From Tannerella sp. (lineage in GTDB: Bacteria; Bacteroidota; Bacteroidia; Bacteroidales; Tannerellaceae): 7,052 nucleotides of DNA. Made by a program: the position numbers and the translations under genes. The notes under the pieces were generated by a model. That model was not told the origin of the DNA. It made no database searches and worked only from the letters and a program-made list of their open reading frames with translations. Each line of letters starts with the position of its first letter. The first letter of the stretch is position 1. This document shows, one piece after another, positions 1 to 5,099 of this stretch. The DNA lies in assembly GCA_031259505.1 (NCBI GenBank), contig JAIRLL010000079.1:1-7052 (forward strand), read 5' to 3'.

Positions 1-2316
1 ACCCCAAAGCGTGTTTTTTATCGATTCGTTGCCCAGCGAAGTTTTTGTTGTCACGGGCATCTCGGACAGGTGCATGAGGGTGGCTCCGGCGTTGAAATTT
101 TTTGAAAATTCGTAGTTCAGGTCCAGTCCCATCATCGTTTTTCGCTGCATGCTGTACATGGACTGGTTTTCGAGCCTGACCTGGATGGGGGTGTTGATGA
201 GGTTTTCGTTCAGAATCGTAACGATGCCGGAGATATACTCGACTGTGTAATCGACGTTTTCCATCAACGTATTTCCTCCGCTTGTGACTACTACCGACCC
301 GCGTGCGACGTTGGTTGCATTCAGGAGAATTTCGGATGCAGACGATGCCCTGTATTCGCCGCGAAGGATAAACTTGTTCTTTTCGGCAATCTGTCTGGCT
401 ACTGTCAGTGTGGAATCGTATAATTCCTGAAACACATATTTGTCGGCAATTGCGTTGTTCCCGATCGCTTTCCGCAGGTGTGAGCCAAAGGGTTCGGTAA
501 CGGGGAAGATGATGCGGCCGCTTGACGACAGCACGGTGTAGCCTTCCACAAAATCGTAAAAACCATTCGGATAAGGTTCGTTGTTTGCATCGAGGCGATC
601 GAGGTTCATGACGCGCAGCAAAATCTGGCTGGCGATGTTTCCTTCGGGGATGAAATTGACGTATGTCCCGATGGTATCGCTCTGATACATCACATCCAGC
701 CTGAAACGGTCTTTCTGCACGTTGTAGGCCGGCGCCCCGTTGTTGTCGCGCAGAGAATACACGTTTTTCATCATCAAGTCCCAAAAGGGCATGGAAGGCG
801 ACATGCTGGTGCCTTTCAGCAGTTTGACGTACAGGCACTGGCTCGTGCTCTCCGTATTGTCGGTCGAAAATTCGCCCACCTGAAACACCTTCCCACCGTA
901 AATGTATTCGAAGGCGACGGCCAGCACCTCGTCCGGCTGAAGCTGGGCGTTCAGCGAGATGTAACCCAGTTGCGAATTGAAAGCATATTCCGAATGGTCG
1001 AGGCGGCGTGCGCTTTCGATTTTCTCGTATTCGAACCCGCCGTCGAGAATATTGCCGAATGTTTGGGACACGCTGCTGATGACGCGTCCGCCGGGATAAT
1101 TTTCCGTAACGGTCTGATAGAGCGTGTTGGCGCCGTTGTACGGAACCTGTAGCGAACCTGATGGCTGAAATTGCGGGTTGTAAATATGGTCGTACTCGCC
1201 CAGATCCGCAAAGGCCACGATGTTGCGCGACTGGTCGTAGTTACTGCGTTTGTTGGTAATCCATACTTCGATGCGGTTGATTTTCACGGCCGAAGCAATG
1301 TGTGGAAGTTTGAGCATGGCCGTGTCGTAGCGGTTGCGGAAATAGTGGCTGAGGAAGAAGTGGCGGTTTTCGTCGTATTCGTCGATTCTTACTTCGAAAT
1401 CTTTTGTCTGTGCGCCGCCTTTGGTCGAGACGGTTTGACTTTCGGACTCCTGCTGTGCCAGAAGCGCATTTACGCGCAGTTTCCCGAATTGCAGTTCCGA
1501 CCTGATGCCGATCAGAGCTGCGCCCCCGCGAATCAGGGAGTTGCTCGTGCTCAGGCTTACGTTGCCACCTTCCAGCACTTTGAGGATTTCATCCTCTTCG
1601 CCGCTGTAGGCCAGTTTCATGCGGGTGGCGTCGAAACTGAACGACGCTTCCGTGTTGTAGTTTATGCCGACGTTGATTTTTGTCCCGACGCTTCCCTGCA
1701 TGTTCAGTTGCATGTTCGTGTCGAAGTTGAAGAACGTCCTGTTGCGCGAACGCTCCGGCAGCGACGGATTTTTGGTGCTTGTAGACTTCAGCCCCATAAT
1801 CAGTTCGGCCGAGCCCTGCGATTTGATGCGCACGCCTCCCGGCCCGAAATATTTGTCGGCTCCGGGAATATTGAACTGCATGTCCAGCGGATTGAACGTC
1901 CCGTTCATCCGGCTGCGGAAATTTTCTTCATTCTTTGCGCGATAGTAGGCGCGCATCGATTCCTGCATGCTGTAGTCCTGATACTCTTCGGGCGTCAGCG
2001 TGATAGGCGTTTCGATTTCCATGTCGCCGACTTTGGTGCGGATGATGTACATGCCCGAATGAATGTCGTATTCGACTGCCGTTTTGAGGTTTTCCGGATT
2101 GCGCAGATCGATCGGATATTTTTTTGTCAGGTCTTCTTCACCCGGAACCGTTTTCGAAACCGGAAATCGCGTTTTCGGAATGGTGTCTTCCATCGCGGAG
2201 GGCTGTTCGACCGCCGGCAGTTCAGCATATGCAGAGAGACTCTTGTTCAGCGCAGGCATGCCCGCACTGAACAAAATCAATCCGAATATGATAATAAACT
2301 TGAACTGCCGTTTCAT
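1..2316 (-). CDS. sprA: Cell-surface protein SprA, N-terminal part (T9SS outer-membrane translocon), cut by window edge
   Basis: SprA (Sov in Porphyromonas) is the very large outer-membrane barrel through which type IX secretion cargo leaves the periplasm; family members are usually over 2,000 residues, so the 772 codons here are roughly the first third. The frame is open from the ATG at 2316 to base 1. The N-terminus (MKRQFKFIIIFGLILFSAG) is a typical signal peptide, cleaved perhaps near residue 28. Recognisable SprA segments include FNPLDMQFNIPG (141-152) followed by KYFGPGGVRIKSQGSAEL, NYNTEASFSFDATR (219-232), EEDEILKVLEGGNVSL soon after, RLDHSEYAFNSQLGY (438-452) and, at the edge, GNESIKNTLWG. 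The start overlaps the ruvA stop by one base (TAATG), so translation is probably coupled; no Shine-Dalgarno sequence is visible. No frameshift or internal stop was seen. Identification rests on remembered family sequence and the ruvA linkage. Confidence 0.95.
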   Translation of the reverse strand, partial: MKRQFKFIIIFGLILFSAGMPALNKSLSAYAELPAVEQPSAMEDTIPKTRFPVSKTVPGEEDLTKKYPIDLRNPENLKTAVEYDIHSGMYIIRTKVGDMEIETPITLTPEEYQDYSMQESMRAYYRAKNEENFRSRMNGTFNPLDMQFNIPGADKYFGPGGVRIKSQGSAELIMGLKSTSTKNPSLPERSRNRTFFNFDTNMQLNMQGSVGTKINVGINYNTEASFSFDATRMKLAYSGEEDEILKVLEGGNVSLSTSNSLIRGGAALIGIRSELQFGKLRVNALLAQQESESQTVSTKGGAQTKDFEVRIDEYDENRHFFLSHYFRNRYDTAMLKLPHIASAVKINRIEVWITNKRSNYDQSRNIVAFADLGEYDHIYNPQFQPSGSLQVPYNGANTLYQTVTENYPGGRVISSVSQTFGNILDGGFEYEKIESARRLDHSEYAFNSQLGYISLNAQLQPDEVLAVAFEYIYGGKVFQVGEFSTDNTESTSQCLYVKLLKGTSMSPSMPFWDLMMKNVYSLRDNNGAPAYNVQKDRFRLDVMYQSDTIGTYVNFIPEGNIASQILLRVMNLDRLDANNEPYPNGFYDFVEGYTVLSSSGRIIFPVTEPFGSHLRKAIGNNAIADKYVFQELYDSTLTVARQIAEKNKFILRGEYRASSASEILLNATNVARGSVVVTSGGNTLMENVDYTVEYISGIVTILNENLINTPIQVRLENQSMYSMQRKTMMGLDLNYEFSKNFNAGATLMHLSEMPVTTKTSLGNESIKNTLWG

Positions 2317-2900
2317 TAGAGCATCTTGAGCGCTGTTTTAATAATCTGTTCAACCGTAATATTCGGCGACTTCTTCAGGACGGCATCAATTGCCTTTTGC
2401 GAAGCGGCTTTCTGGAAACCGAGCATAACCAGCGCCGCAATGGCTTCGTCGGCCACCCGGGAACGTTGCGAGACAGGCGTCCTGCCTGTTTTTTCCTCAA
2501 CGGATTTCACTTTGTTTCTTAAATCGACAATAATGCGCTGGGCTGTTTTGGAGCCGATACCTTTTACCAGCGTCAAACTTTTTTCGTCGCCCGCCGCAAT
2601 GATTTGTACCAGTTCGGCAGGAGGAAGCGACGACAGAATCGTCCGCGCCGTATTGGGACCGACGCCCGACACGGATGTCAACAGCAGGAAAAGTTCGCGT
2701 TCTCTGTCTGTCTCAAAGCCGTACAGCAAGTGTGCATCTTCTCTGATTATTTCATATACAAGCACCTTTGCTTCTTTACGGTTTTGAAATGCGCTGTATG
2801 TCGTCAATGAAATATGCAATTCATAACCTGTGCCGTTACATTCCAGAATCATACGGGCGGGTGAAAGTTCCGCAATCTCGCCTTTTAAGTATTCAATCAT
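2316..2900 (-). CDS. ruvA: Holliday junction branch migration complex subunit RuvA
   Basis: RuvA binds four-way Holliday junctions as a tetramer and loads the RuvB helicase, driving branch migration in recombinational repair in the cytoplasm. The 194-residue product has the normal family length. Domain I, the OB fold, is residues 1 to about 62, opening with MIEYLKGEIAEL and containing the conserved ECNGTGYE (20-27). Domain II holds two helix-hairpin-helix motifs that contact DNA: TSVSGVGPNTARTILSSL (75-92) and LVKGIGSKTAQRIIVDL (111-127). A charged linker (about 131-149) leads to domain III (150-194), with DEAIAALVMLGF, which contacts RuvB. AGAAGG at 2908-2913 lies 7 nt upstream of the ATG and supports this start. 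The gene precedes sprA with a one-base overlap. ruvB and ruvC are not in the window; in Bacteroidales ruvA is commonly separate from them. Confidence 0.98.
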   Translation of the reverse strand: MIEYLKGEIAELSPARMILECNGTGYELHISLTTYSAFQNRKEAKVLVYEIIREDAHLLYGFETDRERELFLLLTSVSGVGPNTARTILSSLPPAELVQIIAAGDEKSLTLVKGIGSKTAQRIIVDLRNKVKSVEEKTGRTPVSQRSRVADEAIAALVMLGFQKAASQKAIDAVLKKSPNITVEQIIKTALKML

Positions 2901-2907
2901 TTGACTG

Positions 2908-2913
2908 CCTTCT
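2908..2913 (-). promoter_or_regulatory. Ribosome binding site of ruvA
   Basis: AGAAGG on the minus strand, 7 nt before the ruvA ATG. It is the only clear Shine-Dalgarno-like site in front of a gene in this window, where the other starts have A/T-rich upstream sequence, as is usual in Bacteroidota. Confidence 0.5.
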
Positions 2914-2919
2914 ATTGTT

Positions 2920-3117
2920 TTATGTTAGTTTATAACGGAAAAAGACGTGAAAGCGTATGTCTATCGAGAAAAAAATAGAGGCGGAAGAGATTCCCGTTAC
3001 CGTAAAAAAATCTAATATTGCAAGTAAAACGCATATAAGTATTACTGTTTGAAATAAGACCTGTATTTTTGCAGTCGTAATAAACAAAACAGCAAATAAA
3101 ATAAGGTATGAATACAT
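2920..3117 (-). CDS. Possible small membrane protein, unrecognised (65 codons)
   Basis: An ATG-started frame of 65 codons ends 19 bp before ruvA on the same strand. Its product would be very hydrophobic: two stretches (about residues 3-15 and 19-36, the second VLFQTVILICVLLAIL) could be membrane helices, followed by a short basic tail. I recognise no family. The frame lies in AT-rich DNA full of TTT, TTA and ATT triplets, and random frames there also look hydrophobic, so the gene is doubtful. In its favour are strand, spacing to ruvA and an ATG start; against it is the absence of a ribosome binding site, a good promoter or any known motif. If real, it would be the first gene of the ruvA-sprA operon. 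Confidence 0.22.
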   Translation of the reverse strand: MYSYLILFAVLFITTAKIQVLFQTVILICVLLAILDFFTVTGISSASIFFSIDIRFHVFFRYKLT

Positions 3118-3147
3118 TCTCTGTTTTTAACGCAAATAATTGTATTT

Positions 3148-3169
3148 CAGTCCTCCATTCGGAGGATTG
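3148..3169. repeat. Short inverted repeat / hairpin
   Basis: Nine-base-pair stem with one G-U wobble and the four-base loop ATTC. The core arms TCCTCC (3151-3156) and GGAGGA (3161-3166) are perfect. No T-run follows on either strand, so it is not an ordinary rho-independent terminator. It lies about 250 bp upstream of ruvA on the opposite side of the doubtful 65-codon frame, and could be an operator or an RNA structure in the ruvA leader. Confidence 0.45.
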
Positions 3170-3432
3170 TGGCGCGATATTTGCAAGAGAGAGACTGCCT
3201 CGCGTATGTGATAGATATATGTACACGCGCGAAATATAATAAAAACAAATCATTTAAATCACATATCCCTGTCGTCGTTTTCTGGGGAAATAAGCGACGG
3301 AAAGAGTTTTTTTATTCACGAAAACATACTCAAACAATTGTCGCCGGCGTGGATTTCCATTGCCGGAAGGACTGTGTTATGCCGCCGTTCCGGAAGGAGT
3401 ACGGCTCTGTACAATTCTTTCTTTTCACGAAA

Positions 3433-3468
3433 GCGGGAAGTTTTTGCCGCCGTGCGGCAGCTTTCCGC
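3433..3468. repeat. Two-level inverted repeat (nested stems)
   Basis: Outer arms GCGGGAAG (3433-3440) and CTTTCCGC (3461-3468) pair with one G-U wobble. Inside them GCCGC (3446-3450) and GCGGC (3454-3458) form a second GC-rich stem with a CGT loop. The two stems are separated by five T on one side and AG on the other. No T-tract follows. Function unknown. Confidence 0.4.
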
Positions 3469-3727
3469 CAGTGGCAGGACGCTTTTGACGCTGAACAATG
3501 AATTACTAACCGTTAAAAAAAACAGAATGCCTATGGTGTCAACCCCGTCAGGAGTTCCGAAATTCGCAAATTTCAGTTATTCAGTCATTTCCGAATGCAC
3601 CTGTTTATGCCGCGCACAGTATAGCATCACTCACTCCCCGTCCGAACGGCAGGAAAAGTGACAGTTTGATATGATGACCGGTTTTTCATCAGAGTGTAAA
3701 AAAGGATTTCTGCCTGTTTGGTTGAAG

Positions 3728-3761
3728 ATTGCAAAACATGTTATACAGCATGTTTTGCAAT
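3728..3761. repeat. Perfect 13-bp inverted repeat with 8-nt spacer
   Basis: ATTGCAAAACATG (3728-3740) and its exact reverse complement CATGTTTTGCAAT (3749-3761) flank TTATACAG. This is the longest perfect inverted repeat noticed in the window. There is no T-run after it, so a terminator is unlikely. The symmetry and spacing fit either a hairpin in a transcript or a binding site for a dimeric regulator; it sits about 120 bp upstream of the candidate promoter at 3856. Confidence 0.6.
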
Positions 3762-3799
3762 GCGCCACTGTTTATAAGGTATTGATGATTAATTTTCTT

Positions 3800-3824
3800 T
3801 ACCTTTTTATTAAAACGGAAGGTA
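3800..3824. repeat. Short inverted repeat (TACCTT / AAGGTA)
   Basis: Six-base arms TACCTT (3800-3805) and AAGGTA (3819-3824) with a 13-base AT-rich spacer. It is weak and could be chance in AT-rich DNA, but lies just upstream of the candidate promoter at 3856-3887. Confidence 0.2.
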
Positions 3825-3855
3825 CACGCAGATTACATGTTTTTTTGCAGAAAAA

Positions 3856-3887
3856 GTTGCCGCTATAAAAAAAAGGTTTTACCTTGC
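3856..3887 (+). promoter_or_regulatory. Candidate Bacteroidota sigma-ABfr-type promoter
   Basis: GTTG (3856-3859) as the -33 box and TACCTTGC (3880-3887) as the -7 box, with 20 bases between them, the usual spacing for the Bacteroidota TTTG / TAnnTTTG promoter. The surrounding string TTTTACCTTGCACC resembles the common TACCTTTGCACC form with one T missing. Transcription would begin near 3892 and give a leader of about 20 nt before the ATG at 3913. The missing T may weaken the promoter. Confidence 0.45.
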
Positions 3888-3912
3888 ACCCCGAATTTGG
3901 AACACAAAACGA

Positions 3913-4068
3913 ATGAATAACGGATACACTGTCATAGCCGGACTGTCCGGCGGAAGGCGCTATTTTTTTTATCTAAGGGAATCTTTAGAAAATCCAAAAT
4001 CAAGACCTGCGACAGAGGCAAAAGCGGAGTTTGCCGAAGTAAATGAGCATCTTGTCGACAGAGTGTAA
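3913..4068 (+). CDS. Small unrecognised protein (51 residues)
   Basis: An ATG frame of 51 codons ending in TAA. The product starts MNNGYTVIAGLSGGRRYFF and ends with an Ala/Glu-rich, probably helical stretch (about residues 32-51) with RPATEAKAEFAEVNEHLV. It has no signal peptide, membrane segment or cysteine. I recognise no family. Evidence for a gene: a well-spaced promoter-like sequence 26 bp upstream, an A-rich leader (AACACAAAACGA) of the kind found before Bacteroidota starts, and balanced amino-acid composition unlike the Phe/Lys-rich chance frames nearby. Its stop lies 46 bp before the decayed sigma-factor tail. It may be a real small protein, or the 5' end of a longer gene cut when this region was deleted. 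Confidence 0.38.
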   Translation: MNNGYTVIAGLSGGRRYFFYLRESLENPKSRPATEAKAEFAEVNEHLVDRV

Positions 4069-4114
4069 CGCAAATGCGGGATTTTTAAAGGCGCCCCTAA
4101 AACAGCGATTCACA

Positions 4115-4252
4115 GTAAAAAAGATGCACACCGCCCTGTCCGTATATACTCCGTACTACTTTCGCGGCAAAAAAAAGTTAAGGACATCTAACGCCGTCAC
4201 ATCAAGTGCAGGGCGAACTGTCTACTCCGTAAATAATTTAATTTTTTGAGTG
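4115..4252 (+). pseudogene. Remnant of an ECF sigma factor 3' end and sigma/fecR junction
   Basis: Bases 4115-4209 align with 4958-5053, the last 25 codons plus stop of the intact sigma gene and the first bases of the gap before fecR. I count 86 identities in 96 columns, with nine substitutions and one single-base gap. Similarity continues more weakly to 4252, matching the approach to the fecR start at about 5099. The frame reads VKKMHTALSVYTPYYFRGKKK where the intact gene reads VKKMRLALSAYTPYHLRGEKK. One base is missing beside the A-run, so the original stop is out of frame and the frame runs on to a stop at 4247-4249. The substitutions include R-to-H, L-to-T, A-to-V and L-to-F, as expected without selection. 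Nothing upstream of about 4100 resembles the rest of a sigma factor, so only the tail survives. Confidence 0.85.
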
Positions 4253-4257
4253 ACCGG

Positions 4258-4407
4258 ATGCTGGAAAAATATATCGAAATATACATTGCCGAACAGTTGT
4301 TTGCCCGGGATATCCGGATATTCGACAACAGGTTCATTTTGCAGGGGAACACGGCAAACCGTCGGAGCGACATAAAAAGCGGCACATTTCATCGGATATT
4401 ATATTAA
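4258..4407 (+). pseudogene. Possible fecR 5' remnant (49-codon frame)
   Basis: Directly after the duplicated sigma/fecR junction, an ATG frame of 49 codons reads MLEKYIEIYIAEQLFAR and so on. It occupies the position of the fecR start in the intact locus (IPTYIEDILTALLSG), and the shared YIE followed by an amphipathic helix suggests it derives from an anti-sigma N-terminus. Beyond about residue 18 no resemblance is left, and the frame ends 16 bp before the sigma gene. It could instead be a chance frame; the alignment is short. As a remnant it would fit the neighbouring sigma tail. Confidence 0.3.
4310..4321. repeat. 12-bp perfect palindrome upstream of the sigma gene
   Basis: ATATCCGGATAT is fully self-complementary and directly follows another palindrome, CCCGGG (4304-4309). 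It lies about 100 bp upstream of the sigma ATG, where an operator could sit, but it may be chance. Confidence 0.25.
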
Positions 4408-4417
4408 TGTATAATTG
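4387..4417 (+). promoter_or_regulatory. Weak promoter candidate for the sigma/fecR operon
   Basis: TATAATTG (4410-4417) matches seven of eight positions of the TAnnTTTG box, with TTTC (4387-4390) 19 bases upstream as a poor -33 box. Transcription from it would start at or next to the ATG at 4424 and give a leaderless message. This is possible but makes the assignment uncertain. Confidence 0.22.
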
Positions 4418-4423
4418 TGATTC

Positions 4424-5035
4424 ATGCAGACCAACAGTTCCGATCAACAGATCTCCATTGAGAAAATAAAGCAGGGCGACGCCGACGAGTTTGAACGAAT
4501 GTTTCGCATGTACTACAAACGTATGTGCATCTATGCGGAAAATATCGTGGAAAACCGTCTTGAGGCGGAAGATATTGTCTGCGACATGTTTGTGCGGCTG
4601 TGGGAGAAACGCGGGCAACTGAATATCCGGACATCGCTCGAAGCCTATATCGTTTCGTCCGTTCACAATGCCTCGCTCAATTATCTTAAACACATCGACC
4701 TGGAGGACAGATACTGCGAAAAGGCGTTATACAGGCTGAAACACATCGACCTGTTAAGTCCGGAAGGGTTCGACACGCCGCTGACCGACATGCTTGACAG
4801 GGAACTCTACGAACATATCGAAAAAGCGCTTGCGACACTGCCGCCGCAGTGCCGCGAAGTTTTCGTACTCCACATGATGGACGGCCTTTCGTACGAAGAA
4901 GTAGCCCAAAAACTGAACATCTCCATCAATACCGTTCGCACACAGATCACAAGAGGCGTAAAAAAGATGCGCCTCGCCCTGTCTGCATATACTCCGTACC
5001 ACCTTCGCGGCGAAAAAAAAGTTAAGAATATCTAA
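4424..5035 (+). CDS. ECF-type RNA polymerase sigma factor (Bacteroidota FecI/RpoE-like)
   Basis: A 203-residue sigma-70 family protein of the extracytoplasmic-function group, which directs RNA polymerase to the promoters of its target operon, here most likely the receptor operon downstream. Region 2 spans about residues 22-90: DEFERMFRMYYKRM, then AEDIVCDMFVRLWEKR (48-63), the core-binding and -10-recognition part, ending YIVSSVHNASLNYLKH. Region 4 spans about 128-186: LPPQCREVFVLHMMDGLSYE followed by the helix-turn-helix EVAQKLNISINTVRTQITRG (159-178) that reads the -35 element. No region 3 is present, as expected. The linker carries the hexapeptide LKHIDL twice, 17 residues apart. The basic tail ends in RGEKKVKNI, encoded partly by an A8 run. 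fecR follows 55 bp later, and the neighbourhood fits a cell-surface signalling system. The start is the first ATG in frame with a normal N-terminal length; no Shine-Dalgarno sequence is visible. Confidence 0.95.
   Translation: MQTNSSDQQISIEKIKQGDADEFERMFRMYYKRMCIYAENIVENRLEAEDIVCDMFVRLWEKRGQLNIRTSLEAYIVSSVHNASLNYLKHIDLEDRYCEKALYRLKHIDLLSPEGFDTPLTDMLDRELYEHIEKALATLPPQCREVFVLHMMDGLSYEEVAQKLNISINTVRTQITRGVKKMRLALSAYTPYHLRGEKKVKNI
4688..4753 (+). repeat. Exact 15-bp direct repeat inside the sigma gene linker
   Basis: AAACACATCGACCTG occurs at 4688-4702 and 4739-4753, exactly 51 bp (17 codons) apart and in frame, so the hexapeptide LKHIDL appears at residues 88-93 and 105-110. It lies in the variable linker between regions 2 and 4; the intervening and following sequences do not match each other. 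Confidence 0.7.
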
Positions 5036-5099
5036 CGCCGTCACATCAAGTGCGAGGTCGACTGTCAACTCTTCAAAACGATTAAAATTTTTGTCAGTG
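4958..5099 (+). repeat. Direct repeat: intact copy of the sigma/fecR junction
   Basis: Partner of the decayed copy at 4115-4252, displaced by 843 bp. It covers the last 25 codons of the sigma gene, its stop and the gap to the fecR start. The longest identical block, ATCTAACGCCGTCACATCAA plus GTGC (5030-5053), spans the sigma stop and untranslated gap, so the noncoding junction is better conserved than the coding part before it. Confidence 0.85.

Larger units (their letters stand above)
2901..3912. other. Long AT-rich intergenic stretch without a convincing gene
   Basis: About 1 kb between ruvA and the first plausible plus-strand ORF. Apart from the doubtful 65-codon frame near ruvA, several overlapping frames of 60-110 codons exist on both strands (for example GTG at 3169 to 3501, and ATG at 3338 to 3661). 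They overlap one another, match no family known to me, and have no convincing start signals. The stretch holds several inverted repeats, listed separately. An exact TAnnTTTG box (TATTTTTG, 3064-3071, plus strand) has no -33 partner at the right distance and no gene behind it. No tRNA, rRNA or transposase remnant was recognised. It probably contains decayed genes plus the promoter of the ruvA operon, which I could not place. Confidence 0.6.

Noticed and set aside
1171..2319. Long open frame on the plus strand, 382 codons, opposite sprA
   Set aside because: It is in register with the sprA codons on the other strand and is Arg/Phe/Val-rich without any domain; sprA is clearly the real gene.
2326..2787. 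Plus-strand frame of 153 codons opposite ruvA
   Set aside because: Shadow of ruvA, whose family identity is certain.
3064..3071. Exact TAnnTTTG promoter box (TATTTTTG)
   Set aside because: No TTTG-like box 19-21 bases upstream (the nearest is only 12 away) and no convincing gene follows.
3255..3316. Possible terminator: CGTCG/CGACG arms followed by a T-run near 3307
   Set aside because: Only five pairs with a long loop, and the T-run begins about ten bases after the stem; too weak, with no gene ending upstream on that strand.
3169..3501. GTG-started frame of 110 codons with a GGAGGA just upstream
   Set aside because: The GGAGG ends only 3 nt before GTG, too close for a working site, and is buried in a hairpin. 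The product matches no family I know and other frames overlap it on both strands.
3338..3661. Plus-strand frame of 107 codons
   Set aside because: Overlaps the 3169 frame, has no start signals and an Arg/Ser/Cys-rich composition typical of chance frames.
3671..3868. Plus-strand frame of 65 codons containing the 13-bp inverted repeat
   Set aside because: The inverted repeat accounts for part of its sequence; no family likeness, no promoter, and AT-rich composition.
2901..4423. CRISPR array, tRNA or insertion sequence in the gene-poor region
   Set aside because: No regularly spaced repeats, no tRNA-like arms with a T-loop motif, and no transposase motif or paired terminal repeats with target duplications were seen.
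4334..4693. Minus-strand frame of 119 codons across the sigma gene start
   Set aside because: Antisense shadow of the sigma factor gene, with no domain.
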